A stretch of DNA of 64,000 nt from Propionibacteriales bacterium (GTDB lineage: Bacteria; Actinomycetota; Actinomycetes; Propionibacteriales; Nocardioidaceae): NCBI GenBank assembly GCA_026392415.1, contig JAPLCC010000015.1:62001-126000 (forward strand), in the 5' to 3' direction. Shown in pieces: positions 35,275-45,144 of the stretch. Made by a program: the position numbers and the translations under genes. Position 1 is the first letter of the stretch; each line of letters starts with the position of its first letter. The notes below the pieces were generated by a model. The model saw only the letters and a list, made by a program, of their open reading frames with translations, was not told the origin of the DNA and did no database searches.

Positions 35275-38256
35275 CTAGAGCAGACCGTCGCGCCGTGCGA
35301 TGGCCGCGGCTTCCGTGCGGCCGGCCGCGCCGAGCTTGCCGAGGATGTTGGAGACGTGGACGCTCACCGTCTTGGTGCTGATGAAGAGCTGCTTCCCGAT
35401 CTCACCGTTGGATCGGCCCTCGGCCACCAGGGAGAGGATCTCCACCTCACGCGCGGTCAGGGACGGCGCACCGGTCGCCATCGGGGCCGCGGACCGCGGG
35501 GCCGCACCCTCGACCAGGTCACCGAGCAGGCCAGGGGCTCCGAGGCGCTCGGCCAGGGCCCGCGCGGCGTCGGCCTGCTCCTTCGCCCGCGCAGGTTCGC
35601 CGACCAGCCGCAGGATCTGGGAGTACGCCGCCCGCACCCGCGCCTGCTCCGGCACATGACCGAACTTCGTGGCGGCGTCGAGCGCCGACTCCCAGGCGGC
35701 GAGCAACTCCTCGCGCGGCCCCGGGTCGACACCGGCGAGCCACTGGACCCGCAGGTGCTCGGCGACGAGCCGCGTGGACCACATCCGACCCTCGGGACCC
35801 CAGGGTCCGCCGCTCTCGCGGAACCAGGTGACCACGTCGTCACCGTCGACGCGGAGCCGGTCGGCGCGCACGGCGAGGCTCCGCCGCTCCGCCGCGCTGG
35901 CTGCGGGGATCGCGCGGGCGACGGCAGCCAGGGTCTGCGCGGCCAGCCGCACCCTGGCCCCGAAGCGCTCCTGCCAGATCCGGGTGAGCACCCCGATCAC
36001 GTTGTCGTAGGCGGCCAGGGCGGCACCCGCGTCGCCCCGCGACGCGTGGACCTCGATCTCGACGCCGGCGCTGTAGACCGCGACGCCACCTTCGTCCTCC
36101 CAGAGGGTGCGCAGGGCCAGGGCCCGGTCCAGGACGTCCTCGCCGCGCGCCGCGAGGACGGAGAGCCGCGCCGGCTCGACGACGCCACGCGGAATGGCCG
36201 GCCCGGGGACCCCGTCGACGGCGGAGACGAGCCCGACCACGTCGTCCCAGTCGCCGAGGATGTAGCGGATCCAGGTCAGCTGCCACCGGGAGTCGATGCT
36301 GAAGGGTGCCCACACCAGACCGGCCCGCTCACCCTGGTCGAGTGCGGAGCTGAACCAGCGGACCGCCTGCTCCCACTCGCCCGCGTCCTGGTGGGACCGG
36401 CCGAGCAGCCAGCGACCGCGGATCTCGGCCTGGAAGGCACCGGCACCAGCCGCGTGCTCGACCGCGCGCTCGAGGGCGGACCGGAGGGCGTCCTGGTCGT
36501 TGTCGGCCGCGATCTTCACGCGCATGCCGCTGAGCGTGGTGACGATCTCGGAGGCGAGCACGGGCATCGCGAGGCGTTCGGCGAGCGCCAGCGCCTCGGT
36601 GGCGCGGGCCTCCGCCTCGTCCACCGTCTCGTGCCAGTGGCCGATGATGCGCGCGTGGGCGGCAAGGATCTTGGCCCGCAACGGGCTGTCGCCCTCGGGC
36701 GCCAGGGCAACGGCCTCCGCGGAGAGTGCACGCGGATCCAGCTCGGTCTCGGTGATCAGCAGCAGCTGCGCGTGCTCGCTGAGCAGCCGGGCGCGGGCGG
36801 CGCCCGGAGCATCGCCGGGAAGCCGATCGAGCTGCTGGGCGAGGAGTTGGCAAGCGCGCTGCGCATCACCACCGGTGGTCAGCGCGCCGGCTGCCTTCAC
36901 GACGAGCTTGGAGTGGTCGATCCCGAGTCGTTCCACACGGTCGGCGTCCTCGAGGAGCTCGAGCGCCTGCTGGAAATGATCGGCGGCCTCGTCGGGACCA
37001 CCGACGGCCATCGCCTCGTCGCCGGCCTCGATGCTCGCCGTGACCGCCCGGTCGAGATCGGCGGCGCGACGCGCATGGCGCGCCAACTCTGCGGACGTGC
37101 CTCGGCCGGCTCCGTCGGACAGCGCCTCGACGTAGCGCGCGTGGATTCGCACCCGCTCGCCCGGCAGGAGGTCGTCGTAGACCGCCTCGCCGAGCAGGGC
37201 GTGGCGGAAGGTGTAGAAGACGCCACCGGCCTCGAGGACGTTCATCTCGACGGCCTGGCGCATGCCGGCGTCGAACTCGTCGGACGGCAGGGCGGCGGCC
37301 GCGAAGAGCAGGTCATGGCTCACCCGTCGTCCGGCAACACTGGCGACCCGGACCACGTGGCGGGCCTGGTCGGAGAGCCGGTCGAGCCGGACGAGCAGCA
37401 GGTCGGCGAGATCGCCGGGCACGTCACCGTCGCCGCACGAGCCCGACGCGACCAGCTCCTCGACGAAGAAGGCATTGCCCTCGGCGCGCTCGACGATGCG
37501 ATCGACCGAGGGAGCGTCGGACATGGTCGGCGCGAGCTCGCGGACCAGGGCCCGGACGGCTTCGGCCGACAACGGGCCGAGGGCCAGCCTCGCCACCTGC
37601 GGCAGTCGCGACCACTCGCCGACCTGGCGACGCAACGGGTGCCGGCGGTGCAGGTCGTCGGAGCGGTACGACGCCACGATCGCCACCGGCTGCGTGAAGG
37701 CACGGGTGAACAGGAAGCCGAGCATGTCGCGGGTGGACTGGTCGGCCCAGTGGAGGTCCTCGACCACGAGCAGCACCGGCGACTCGGTCGCGGCGGCTTC
37801 GAGGAGGGCGTGCACGGCTTCGAAGATGTCGCCGCGGTCGGTCGCGTGGGCGAACTCTCCGCCGGCGGCGTCGTCGGTGACGGTGCGGGTACGCCGGCCC
37901 GGCTGGAGCCGGGTGAGCGCCGGGTGTCGGGCTGCGACCGCCGCCATCAGGTCGGGGTGGTTCGCCTCGATGCGCCCCAGCACCTCGCTGAACGGCAGGT
38001 AGGGCAGGGCGCTGTCGCCGAAGTCGAGGCAGTGGCCGGCCAGCACCTGCCAGTCCCGGTCGAGCGCCCGGTCACGCAGCGCCCGCAGCAGCCGGGTCTT
38101 GCCCACACCGGCGTCACCCGAGAGCAGGACGGCCCGTCGGGGCGTGCCCTCCCCGACGGCGCGCACGGCGTCGTCGAGGATCTCGCTCGCGTCGGCGAGC
38201 TCGGTGTCGCGCCCGACCATGGTCAGGCTGCTGTGTGCGGCCACGGGCACCATCAT
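35275..38256 (-). CDS. Large ATP-binding LuxR-family (LAL/MalT-type) regulator
   Basis: 993 residues. N-terminal AAA/NACHT-like ATPase with Walker A LLSGDAGVGKTRLL (about 43-56) and Walker B LLVVEDLHWADQST (about 155-168), a long helical TPR-like sensor region (about 380-900), and a C-terminal LuxR DNA-binding domain (SLTAREVEILSLVAEGRS, TKTVSVHVSNILGKLG). Such regulators respond to a small ligand and activate nearby operons; the P450 gene 24 bases downstream is the obvious candidate target. Start ATG at 38256, 38253 or 38220; no ribosome-binding site decides. Confidence 0.9.
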   Translation of the reverse strand: MMVPVAAHSSLTMVGRDTELADASEILDDAVRAVGEGTPRRAVLLSGDAGVGKTRLLRALRDRALDRDWQVLAGHCLDFGDSALPYLPFSEVLGRIEANHPDLMAAVAARHPALTRLQPGRRTRTVTDDAAGGEFAHATDRGDIFEAVHALLEAAATESPVLLVVEDLHWADQSTRDMLGFLFTRAFTQPVAIVASYRSDDLHRRHPLRRQVGEWSRLPQVARLALGPLSAEAVRALVRELAPTMSDAPSVDRIVERAEGNAFFVEELVASGSCGDGDVPGDLADLLLVRLDRLSDQARHVVRVASVAGRRVSHDLLFAAAALPSDEFDAGMRQAVEMNVLEAGGVFYTFRHALLGEAVYDDLLPGERVRIHARYVEALSDGAGRGTSAELARHARRAADLDRAVTASIEAGDEAMAVGGPDEAADHFQQALELLEDADRVERLGIDHSKLVVKAAGALTTGGDAQRACQLLAQQLDRLPGDAPGAARARLLSEHAQLLLITETELDPRALSAEAVALAPEGDSPLRAKILAAHARIIGHWHETVDEAEARATEALALAERLAMPVLASEIVTTLSGMRVKIAADNDQDALRSALERAVEHAAGAGAFQAEIRGRWLLGRSHQDAGEWEQAVRWFSSALDQGERAGLVWAPFSIDSRWQLTWIRYILGDWDDVVGLVSAVDGVPGPAIPRGVVEPARLSVLAARGEDVLDRALALRTLWEDEGGVAVYSAGVEIEVHASRGDAGAALAAYDNVIGVLTRIWQERFGARVRLAAQTLAAVARAIPAASAAERRSLAVRADRLRVDGDDVVTWFRESGGPWGPEGRMWSTRLVAEHLRVQWLAGVDPGPREELLAAWESALDAATKFGHVPEQARVRAAYSQILRLVGEPARAKEQADAARALAERLGAPGLLGDLVEGAAPRSAAPMATGAPSLTAREVEILSLVAEGRSNGEIGKQLFISTKTVSVHVSNILGKLGAAGRTEAAAIARRDGLL

Positions 38257-38294
38257 GGCGTCCCGCGCCGACAGGCGCGTCCTCAGTTTCGTGC

Positions 38295-38447
38295 TCAGCG
38301 GGTGTGGCGCTCGACGGCGGGGTCGGCGGCGGCCACGCGCCGCAACCAGGAGGTCCGGCTCCGGCCGGCCCGGCTGGCGGCGACGCCGCGGACGACGCGC
38401 TCACGGCGGTATTCGTTGTCGGCGTTGATGAAGTAGTTGTTGTCCAT
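38295..38447 (-). CDS. Small basic protein, 50 residues
   Basis: Open frame from the ATG at 38447 to TGA at 38295, sequence beginning MDNNYFINADNEYRRERV and rich in Arg in its second half. The N-terminal codons (AAC AAC TAC TTC ATC AAC) are unlike a random high-GC frame and give a plausible peptide, and GAGG lies four bases upstream, which is short spacing. No family recognised. It precedes the LuxR-type gene on the same strand by 38 bases and could share its transcript. Confidence 0.5.
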   Translation of the reverse strand: MDNNYFINADNEYRRERVVRGVAASRAGRSRTSWLRRVAAADPAVERHTR

Positions 38448-38556
38448 GTCCTCGAGGTTCGTCGCCTGAGGTAGGTCCGCACATCGGGCAAGTGCCTTAG
38501 TTCCCGGGGCAGGCTCATCAGCTACCTCAGACGAGCCCGTCGCTGTTCCACCTCAC

Positions 38557-38562
38557 TAGGCT
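38557..38562 (+). promoter_or_regulatory. -10 box (TAGGCT), leaderless promoter of the nitroreductase gene
   Basis: TAGGCT, six bases (GGCGCA), then the GTG at 38569. No Shine-Dalgarno sequence. Confidence 0.6.
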
Positions 38563-38568
38563 GGCGCA

Positions 38569-39243
38569 GTGGACTTCACCGAGGTGGTACGACGGCGCCG
38601 GATGACGCGCGCCTACACCCCCGACCCGGTGGATCCGGCTGTCATCGAGCGGGCTCTCGACCACGCCACGCGCGCCCCGAGCGCGGGCTTCTCGCAGGGG
38701 TGGGCCTTCATCGTCCTGGACACGCCGGACACCGTCCGCGGCTTCTGGGAGGCGCAGGCCCCGACGGCCGTCGAGGGCACTCCCGATCGCTGGCTCGCGG
38801 GCATGATGAGCGCCCCGGTCGTGATCGTGCCGTGCAGCCGCCGCGACGCCTACCTCGACCGCTACGCCGAGCCGGACAAGGTCCACGCTGCCAGGGCCGG
38901 CCGCGCCTCCGACCAGCTCTGGGACGAGAACCGGTGGGCGATGCCCTACTGGCACCTCGACACCGCGATGGCCTCGTTGCTGATCCTGCAGTCGGTGACC
39001 GACGCCGGTCTCGGTGCCTGCTTCTTCGGGCTCGTGCCCGACCGGGTCGACGCCGTCCGGTCGATCCTCGGCCTGGTCGACACCGCCGACGGGGAAGCAC
39101 CGCATCCGATCGGCGCGATCACGATCGGCCACCCGGCGCCCCGCACCGACGGCGCAGCAGGATCGGCGAGCCGGCGGCGGCGTACGCCCTGGGTCGAGGT
39201 GGCGCACCGCGGCCACTGGGGAGCGGGTTTCGGTGCGCCCTAG
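38569..39243 (+). CDS. Nitroreductase-family flavoprotein
   Basis: 224 residues with the FMN-binding nitroreductase pattern: RRRRMTRAYTPDPVD, RAPSAGFSQGW near the N-terminus and DAGLGACFFG late in the protein. Reduces nitro compounds, quinones or similar with NAD(P)H; physiological substrate unknown. GTG start set by the adjacent -10 box. It overlaps the start of the ABC exporter gene by 11 bases, which suggests co-expression, perhaps in detoxification. Confidence 0.88.
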   Translation: MDFTEVVRRRRMTRAYTPDPVDPAVIERALDHATRAPSAGFSQGWAFIVLDTPDTVRGFWEAQAPTAVEGTPDRWLAGMMSAPVVIVPCSRRDAYLDRYAEPDKVHAARAGRASDQLWDENRWAMPYWHLDTAMASLLILQSVTDAGLGACFFGLVPDRVDAVRSILGLVDTADGEAPHPIGAITIGHPAPRTDGAAGSASRRRRTPWVEVAHRGHWGAGFGAP

Positions 39244-41194
39244 CCGGACGATCACCCACCTGTCGCCGGAGGAGCTGCGCGGCAACCAGCAGGTGCTGCC
39301 CCGGGTGGCCCGGATGCTGCGGCCCTACCGCGGCAAGATCGTGCTCGTCCTCGTCGCGGTCGTGGTCGCCGCGGCGCTCCAGTCGGTGGTGCCATTCCTC
39401 ACCCGGGCGGTCTTCGACGACGCCCTGTTCCCCCTCGAGGGCGGCAAGCCCGACCTCGGGTTGCTGGCCTGGCTGGTCGCGGGCATGTGCGTGATCCCTG
39501 TCGTCACCGCTCTGATCGGCATCGGACAGAACTGGCTGACCTCGACCATCGGGAACTCGGCGATGGCCGACCTGCGCGGCGACCTCTTCGAGCACCTGCA
39601 GCGGATGGAGCTCGCGTTCTTCACCGCCACCAAGACCGGAGCCATCCAGTCCCGCCTGTCCAACGACGTCGCCGGCGTGCGCACCGTGCTCACCGACACC
39701 GCGACCACGATCGTCCAGAACTCCGTCACCGTCGCCGCGGCGTTCGTGGCCATGGTGGTGCTGTCGTGGCAGCTCACGATCCTGACCCTGATCCTGATGC
39801 CGCTGTTCGTGTTCCTGCAGCTGCGCGTCGGACGACGCCGACAACGGTTGGCCCGGCGTACCCAGGAATCGCTTTCAGAGATGACCGCGATCACCGAGGA
39901 GGCGCTCAGCGTCTCCGGGATCCTGCTGGCCAAGGTGTTCAACCGCTCCGAGTCGGAGGTCCAGCGCTACCGCGAGGCCAACCACCGACAGACCCGGCTG
40001 CAGGTCGAGCAGGCGATGACCGGACGGTCGTTCTTCGCCGTGGTGCAGACGTTCTTCGCCATCACTCCTGCCCTGATCTACCTCGCCGCAGGGTGGATCA
40101 TCACGGACTCGGTGCCCGTCGGGGAGGACACCCTGACCGCCGGCACCCTGGTGGCCTTCACCACGCTGCAGGGCCGTCTGCAGATGCCGTTGCTGCAGCT
40201 GATGCGGGTGTCGCTGGACGTGCAGACCTCGCTCGCACTGTTCCGCCGGATCTTCGAATACCTCGACCTCGATCCGGCGATCACCGAGCGACCCGGCGCC
40301 GTGGCGCTCGACCCGGACCGGCTCCGTGGCCGCGTCGAGTTCCGCGACGTACGGTTCCGCTACCCCGAGCCGCGCTCCCTGTCCGGGACGGTCAACCACG
40401 ACCGGTTCGGCGAGACCGGCGTCCGGATCAGCGCCGGCGAGGACGACGCGCAGTCGGCACCCACCTGGGCACTGGACCACGTCTCGCTGGTGGTCGAACC
40501 CGGCCAGCTGGCCGCCATCGTGGGCCCGTCGGGCAGCGGCAAGACGACGGCGACGTACCTCGTGCCACGGTTCTACGACGTCTCGGAGGGCGCCGTACTC
40601 ATCGACGGGCACGACGTCCGCGACCTGACGCTCTCCTCGCTCGCCGACGCGGTCGGGATGGTGACCCAGGAGCCGTACCTCTTCCACGGGACGATCCGCG
40701 ACAACATCGCCTACGCCCGGCCGTCCGCAACCGCGGACGAGATCGAACGGGCTGCGCGCGACGCCAACATCCACGACCGGATCATGAGCTTCCCGGAGGG
40801 CTACGAGACCATCACCGGTGAGCGCGGCTACCGCCTGTCGGGTGGGGAGAAGCAGCGGCTCGCGATCGCCCGCGTGTTGCTGAAGGACCCCGCGATCCTG
40901 ATCCTCGACGAGGCCACGTCCGCGCTCGACAACGAGACGGAGCGGCTGGTGCAGGAAGCCCTGGAGCGCGCCACCCGCTCCCGCACCACCATCGCCATCG
41001 CCCACCGGCTCTCGACGATCCGCTCGGCCGACGTGATCTTCGGCCTGGAGGAGGGCCACCTCGTCGAACGCGGCACCCACGACGACCTGATCGCTGCCGG
41101 CGGCCTCTACAAGCGGCTGTACGACGAGCAGTTCTCCCGCGTGCCCTTCGCTGCCGGCGCCAGCGACCCGCGTCGCGCCGACATCCCCCTCTGA
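39233..41194 (+). CDS. ABC exporter, fused membrane and ATPase domains
   Basis: 653-residue type IV (MsbA/multidrug-like) half-transporter that would work as a dimer. Six membrane helices (about 35-330), then the nucleotide-binding domain: Walker A GPSGSGKTT (K437), signature LSGGEKQRLAIAR, Walker B ILILDEATSALD and H-loop IAHRLST. An insert of about 35 residues lies between the first two strands of the ATPase domain (after RFRYPEPRS), which is unusual. GTG start inside the nitroreductase gene. Substrate unknown; lipid or drug export are both possible. Confidence 0.92.
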   Translation: MRPSRTITHLSPEELRGNQQVLPRVARMLRPYRGKIVLVLVAVVVAAALQSVVPFLTRAVFDDALFPLEGGKPDLGLLAWLVAGMCVIPVVTALIGIGQNWLTSTIGNSAMADLRGDLFEHLQRMELAFFTATKTGAIQSRLSNDVAGVRTVLTDTATTIVQNSVTVAAAFVAMVVLSWQLTILTLILMPLFVFLQLRVGRRRQRLARRTQESLSEMTAITEEALSVSGILLAKVFNRSESEVQRYREANHRQTRLQVEQAMTGRSFFAVVQTFFAITPALIYLAAGWIITDSVPVGEDTLTAGTLVAFTTLQGRLQMPLLQLMRVSLDVQTSLALFRRIFEYLDLDPAITERPGAVALDPDRLRGRVEFRDVRFRYPEPRSLSGTVNHDRFGETGVRISAGEDDAQSAPTWALDHVSLVVEPGQLAAIVGPSGSGKTTATYLVPRFYDVSEGAVLIDGHDVRDLTLSSLADAVGMVTQEPYLFHGTIRDNIAYARPSATADEIERAARDANIHDRIMSFPEGYETITGERGYRLSGGEKQRLAIARVLLKDPAILILDEATSALDNETERLVQEALERATRSRTTIAIAHRLSTIRSADVIFGLEEGHLVERGTHDDLIAAGGLYKRLYDEQFSRVPFAAGASDPRRADIPL

Positions 41195-41205
41195 GGGTCG
41201 GTTCC

Positions 41206-41254
41206 CCAACCATTCTTGTCCTGTCCCGGCCCGCAGGACGACGATTCTGGTTGG
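41206..41254. terminator. Two-part hairpin between the ABC exporter and PucR genes
   Basis: Outer arms CCAACCA/TGGTTGG and inner arms GTCCTG/CAGGAC separated by unequal internal loops. Located between convergent stop codons at 41194 and 41266, where it could end transcripts from both sides. No T-run. Confidence 0.55.
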
Positions 41255-41265
41255 TGCGTAGCGCC

Positions 41266-42450
41266 TCAGCCGAGGCCGAGGATCCGGGCCGACTCCAGCG
41301 CGACGTACAGCTCGGCGGCGTCGACCGGACGCGCGAGGTCCCGTCCGGTCACCTCCTCGAGCCGGCGCACCCGGTAGCGGACGGTGTTGCGGTGCACGTG
41401 CAGGGCCTTGGCCGCCGTCGACGTGGACCCGCCGGCCTCGAGCCAGGCCCGGGCCGTGTCGAGGACGACCGCACGGTCATCAGGTGAGAGGTCGAAGACG
41501 GGCGCCAGGACCGCGTCGACCAGCGCCCTGGCCTGCTCCTGACTCCCCGCCAGCAGTACGGCGAGCGGCCGGGCACCGAACCGGACGACCTCCTGCGACC
41601 CGGGTGACCCGGCGGCGCACGCCGTACGCGCCTGACGCCGTCCCTCCTGGACCTCCTCGAGGCGCGGCAACACGGAGCTGGTGCCGACCCGGCCCTGCGC
41701 CAACTCGTCGAGGACGTCGACGAGGTGGTCGACACCGAACCCCACACGTAGCGCGACGATGCCTTCCTGGTGATCATGCTCAAGGCGCCAGGCCGAGGTC
41801 ACGTTGGTTCGGCGCAGCACCCGTTCGACGTCCGGCAGGCCCTCGGCACCGGCAGTCGGGGACTCCGCGCACACGACGACGAAGTCGCCCTCGGCACGAA
41901 GTGCGAGGATGCCTGCTGCCTCCCACACCTGCTGCGGCCCGGAGGTCTCTCCGTCGAGGAGCGTGCCGACCAGCACGGCCCGCATCTGCCCGTCGCGGCG
42001 GGCGCGGTCGGACAGGGCACTGCGGTAGGCGTCGGTGACCGACGCCGCGAGGTCGTCGGTGACAGCCCAGATGTCGGCGGCCGCGAGCAGCAGCACGTCG
42101 CGCACTTCGGGGTCGGCCCGCTCGACGAGCGTCTCCCAGATGAACCGGCCTCCGAGCCGAAAGGCCTGGAGCACGGCGGCATAGGGAGCGCCCTGGTCGG
42201 CGCGCGTCGTACCCGTCTGTCGCGGGCTGTCCAGGTCCACGTTGGCGTCGCCAGCGAGGTTGCCGAGGATGTGACGCACGTTGGCGGTACAGGATGCGAC
42301 GACCTCGTCGAAGCCAAGGATCTGGTTGCCCGCGTAGAACGGGATCTCCTCCCGAAGCCGCTCGGCGACGCGGAGACCGAGCTGGTCGGCCTCCGGGAGC
42401 AGCCGGCGGCTGAGCGCACGAACCTCGGGATCGACATCGGCTCCTTGCAC
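41266..42450 (-). CDS. PucR-family transcriptional regulator
   Basis: 394 residues. An N-terminal all-helical region and a degenerate GGDEF-like middle domain of this family, then the C-terminal PucR helix-turn-helix: [26 protein letters not shown]. The longer in-frame start (42513) is disfavoured because the GTG at 42450 has a TACCTT box six bases upstream. Divergent from the PHA synthase gene; a palindrome next to its promoter is a likely binding site. Inference: it controls itself and the PHA genes. Confidence 0.88.
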   Translation of the reverse strand: MQGADVDPEVRALSRRLLPEADQLGLRVAERLREEIPFYAGNQILGFDEVVASCTANVRHILGNLAGDANVDLDSPRQTGTTRADQGAPYAAVLQAFRLGGRFIWETLVERADPEVRDVLLLAAADIWAVTDDLAASVTDAYRSALSDRARRDGQMRAVLVGTLLDGETSGPQQVWEAAGILALRAEGDFVVVCAESPTAGAEGLPDVERVLRRTNVTSAWRLEHDHQEGIVALRVGFGVDHLVDVLDELAQGRVGTSSVLPRLEEVQEGRRQARTACAAGSPGSQEVVRFGARPLAVLLAGSQEQARALVDAVLAPVFDLSPDDRAVVLDTARAWLEAGGSTSTAAKALHVHRNTVRYRVRRLEEVTGRDLARPVDAAELYVALESARILGLG

Positions 42451-42456
42451 GAGCGA

Positions 42457-42462
42457 AAGGTA
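42457..42462 (-). promoter_or_regulatory. -10 box (TACCTT), leaderless promoter of the PucR gene
   Basis: TACCTT, six bases (TCGCTC), then the GTG at 42450. Confidence 0.55.
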
Positions 42463-42471
42463 ACGCGCCGT

Positions 42472-42490
42472 TGTGCTGGTGCACAGCACA
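42472..42490. promoter_or_regulatory. Operator-like inverted repeat between pucR-type and phaC genes
   Basis: TGTGCTG, five bases, CAGCACA: seven-base perfect arms, ending ten bases upstream of the regulator's -10 box and about 94 bases before phaC. Good candidate for the PucR-family binding site. Confidence 0.55.
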
Positions 42491-42583
42491 TCGCACGGAT
42501 TGTCGGTGCGCACAGCCGATGCGCCCGGGAGGCAGCGAGCGAGACGCTGGTGCGGTCAACCCGAGGACCTTCAGGAGCCCACG

Positions 42584-44275
42584 ATGAGCACGACCACGAC
42601 TGCCCGACTGGCTGAGACGGCGGCGCCGCTGGACACGTTGCTCGTCGATGCCGCCCTCGGGACGGTCCGTCGATTCGTCCCCGACATGTCCACCGCCCGG
42701 TGGGCGATCTCGCTGGCCCGCCAGTCCCGTACGACCGCGCGCCGACTGGGCAGTCTGGCCGGGGAGGCAGGCAAGATCGCCGTCGGTACGTCGACCCTGG
42801 CGCCGCGCCGGGGTGATCGCCGGTTCACCGATGTCGGCTGGACCGAGAATCCCCTGCTCCGCCGCCTGGTCCAGCTCTACCTCGCCGGCGGCCAGACCGT
42901 CGAACAGCTGATCCTCGACGCGGACCTCGACCCGCGCGACCGCAAGCGGGTCCGGTTCCTGCTCGAGAACCTCGTCGAGGCGATCGCACCGAGCAATGTC
43001 CCGTTGGTCAACCCCGCCTCTGCCAAGGCGGTCATCGACACCGCAGGCATGAGCCTGGTGCGTGGGGGCACGCAGCTGGTCAAGGACCTCGCGTCCGCAC
43101 CCCGGATCCCGGAGATGGTCGACACGTCGGGCTTCACGCTTGGCGAGAACGTGGCCGCGACGCCGGGCAGCGTGGTGTTCCGCAACGACGTCCTCGAGCT
43201 GATCCAGTACGCCCCCCAGTGCGACGAGGTCTACGAGGTCCCGGTGATGATCGTGCCGCCGACCATCAACAAGTACTACGCGATCGACCTCGGTCCCGGC
43301 CGGAGCATGGTCGAGTTCAGCGTCCAGCACAACCGCCAGATGTTCGTCATCTCCTGGCGCAACCCTGACGCCCGGCACGCCGCATGGAACCTCGACACCT
43401 ACGCCCGCGCAGTGATCGAAGCGCTGGACGCCGTCGAGGAGATCACGGGCAGCACGCGGACGGTGCTCGCCGGAATCTGCTCCGGCGGCATCCTGGCGAG
43501 CATCGTCGCCGCCTATCTGGCCGGTGTGGGTCGCCTGGACCGGGTTGCTGCCGTCGTCCTGGCCGTCTCGGTCATCGACAACGAGGGCTCCGGCACGGTG
43601 TCGGCGCTCACCGACCCGCGCCTGGCGGCCCTCGCCAAGGCGCGCTCGGCGAAGAAGGGCTACCTCGACGGACGTGCCCTCGCCGAGATCTTTGCCTGGC
43701 TCCGGCCCAGCGACCTGATCTGGAACTACTGGGTCAACAACTACCTGCTCGGCAAGAAGCCACCGGCGTTCGACATCCTCTTCTGGAACGCCGACACCAC
43801 GCGGATGACCGCGGGCCTGCACGCCGACTTCGTCGACCTCGCGATGGACAACCAACTCACCCGCCCGGGCGCGCTCTCGGTGCTGGGCGTGCCGATCGAC
43901 CTCGGCGCCGTCACCGTCGACAATTACGTCGTCGCCGGCATCGCCGACCACATCACGCCGTGGGAGAACTGCTACCGGACCACCCAGCTGTTCGGCGGCC
44001 AGAGCAGATTCATCCTGTCGACCAGCGGTCACGTCGCAGCGCTGGTCAACCCTCCGGGCAACCCGAAGGCGACGTTCCACATCAACGACAACCACGGGCC
44101 GGACGCGAAGACCTGGCTCACGGGAGCCGAGACGCATCAGGGCAGCTGGTGGAACGACGTCGCGCTCTGGCTCGATGAGCGCTGCGGAGACCTCAAGCCG
44201 GCCCCCAAGGAGCTCGGCTCCACCCGACTGCAACCGCTGGTCGACGCGCCCGGTACCTACGTCTACGACAAGTGA
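42584..44275 (+). CDS. phaC: Polyhydroxyalkanoate synthase (PhaC)
   Basis: 563 residues, class I/II size. Polymerises hydroxyacyl-CoA into storage polyester. Alpha/beta-hydrolase core with the lipase-like box GICSGG, the cysteine being the nucleophile that carries the growing chain; conserved YYAIDLGPGRSMVEF, WNADTTRM, the catalytic Asp region VAGIADHITPW, and the catalytic His in LSTSGHVAAL with GSWW near the end. AGGAG lies seven bases before the ATG. Overlaps or abuts the hydrolase gene that follows. Confidence 0.94.
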   Translation: MSTTTTARLAETAAPLDTLLVDAALGTVRRFVPDMSTARWAISLARQSRTTARRLGSLAGEAGKIAVGTSTLAPRRGDRRFTDVGWTENPLLRRLVQLYLAGGQTVEQLILDADLDPRDRKRVRFLLENLVEAIAPSNVPLVNPASAKAVIDTAGMSLVRGGTQLVKDLASAPRIPEMVDTSGFTLGENVAATPGSVVFRNDVLELIQYAPQCDEVYEVPVMIVPPTINKYYAIDLGPGRSMVEFSVQHNRQMFVISWRNPDARHAAWNLDTYARAVIEALDAVEEITGSTRTVLAGICSGGILASIVAAYLAGVGRLDRVAAVVLAVSVIDNEGSGTVSALTDPRLAALAKARSAKKGYLDGRALAEIFAWLRPSDLIWNYWVNNYLLGKKPPAFDILFWNADTTRMTAGLHADFVDLAMDNQLTRPGALSVLGVPIDLGAVTVDNYVVAGIADHITPWENCYRTTQLFGGQSRFILSTSGHVAALVNPPGNPKATFHINDNHGPDAKTWLTGAETHQGSWWNDVALWLDERCGDLKPAPKELGSTRLQPLVDAPGTYVYDK

Positions 44276-44286
44276 GGCGGCACCCC

Positions 44287-45093
44287 GTGACCGAGCTCCG
44301 CCAGCTCACTGTGCTCGGACACCAGGTCCGGGCGTCGGTGCGGCCGGGCACGGAGCCCGGGCCACCCCTGCTCCTGTGCAACGGGATCGGCGCGAGCCTC
44401 GACCTGTTGCAGCCCTTCGTCGACGCGCTCGATCCCCGGATCGGCGTCGTGCGTTTCGACGTGCCCGGCGTCGGTGGTTCGCCGAATCCCCGCATGCCCT
44501 ACAACTTCGCGCTGCTCGCGCACGGCATCGGCACGATGATGACCCAGCTCGGTCACCACGAGTACGACGTCCTGGGCATCTCGTGGGGCGGCGGGCTCGC
44601 CCAGCAGATCGCCTTCCAGCAGCCGCGGCGGTGCCGTCGCCTCGTCCTGGTCAGCACGGCGACCGGATCGCTCATGGTCCCCGCCCACCCACGGGTGTTG
44701 CGCAAGATGATCACCCCGAGGCGCTACCGCGATCCGGAGTACGCCGTGCAGGTGGCAGCCGCGCTCTACGGCGGCCAGATGCGCCAACGGCCCGACGACG
44801 TACGACGACTCATGCACGACCACGCCCGCGTCGGCTCGCGCCGCGGCTACCTGCTCCAGCTCCTCGCCGGCGCCGGGTGGTCGAGCCTCCCGGCCCTGCC
44901 GCTGATCCGGCAACCCGCCCTCGTCCTCGCGGGCGACGACGACCCGATCGTCCCGATGGTGAACGCGCGGATCCTGCAGCGCCTGCTCCCGCGCGCGCGG
45001 CTCCACGTCTATGCCGACGGCCACCTCGGCCTGGTCACCAGCGCCGACGAGCTTGCTCCGCTGGTCGCCGGCTTCCTGCGTGACGAGACCTGA
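44287..45093 (+). CDS. Alpha/beta hydrolase, PHA depolymerase-like
   Basis: 268 residues. Nucleophile elbow GISWGGGLAQQ (Ser), oxyanion region LLCNGIGASLDLLQPF, Asp in VLAGDDDPIVP and His in YADGHLGLV. The NGIGAS segment and the position after phaC match the intracellular medium-chain-length PHA depolymerase (PhaZ) of pseudomonads, so polymer breakdown is likely. The GTG at 44287 follows GAGGCGG and is preferred; a GTG at 44272 overlapping the phaC stop (GTGA) is possible. Confidence 0.83.
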   Translation: MTELRQLTVLGHQVRASVRPGTEPGPPLLLCNGIGASLDLLQPFVDALDPRIGVVRFDVPGVGGSPNPRMPYNFALLAHGIGTMMTQLGHHEYDVLGISWGGGLAQQIAFQQPRRCRRLVLVSTATGSLMVPAHPRVLRKMITPRRYRDPEYAVQVAAALYGGQMRQRPDDVRRLMHDHARVGSRRGYLLQLLAGAGWSSLPALPLIRQPALVLAGDDDPIVPMVNARILQRLLPRARLHVYADGHLGLVTSADELAPLVAGFLRDET

Positions 45094-45144
45094 CCGGACC
45101 TGGCGTGCCGTGGCACCCTTGACGGCGAAAAGGGGGTGACCACG

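Noticed and set aside
34129..38436. A 1,435-codon open frame on the + strand
   Set aside because: It runs antisense to the P450 and LuxR-type genes, both with intact motifs. The frame has no recognisable domain and is an effect of high GC at third codon positions.
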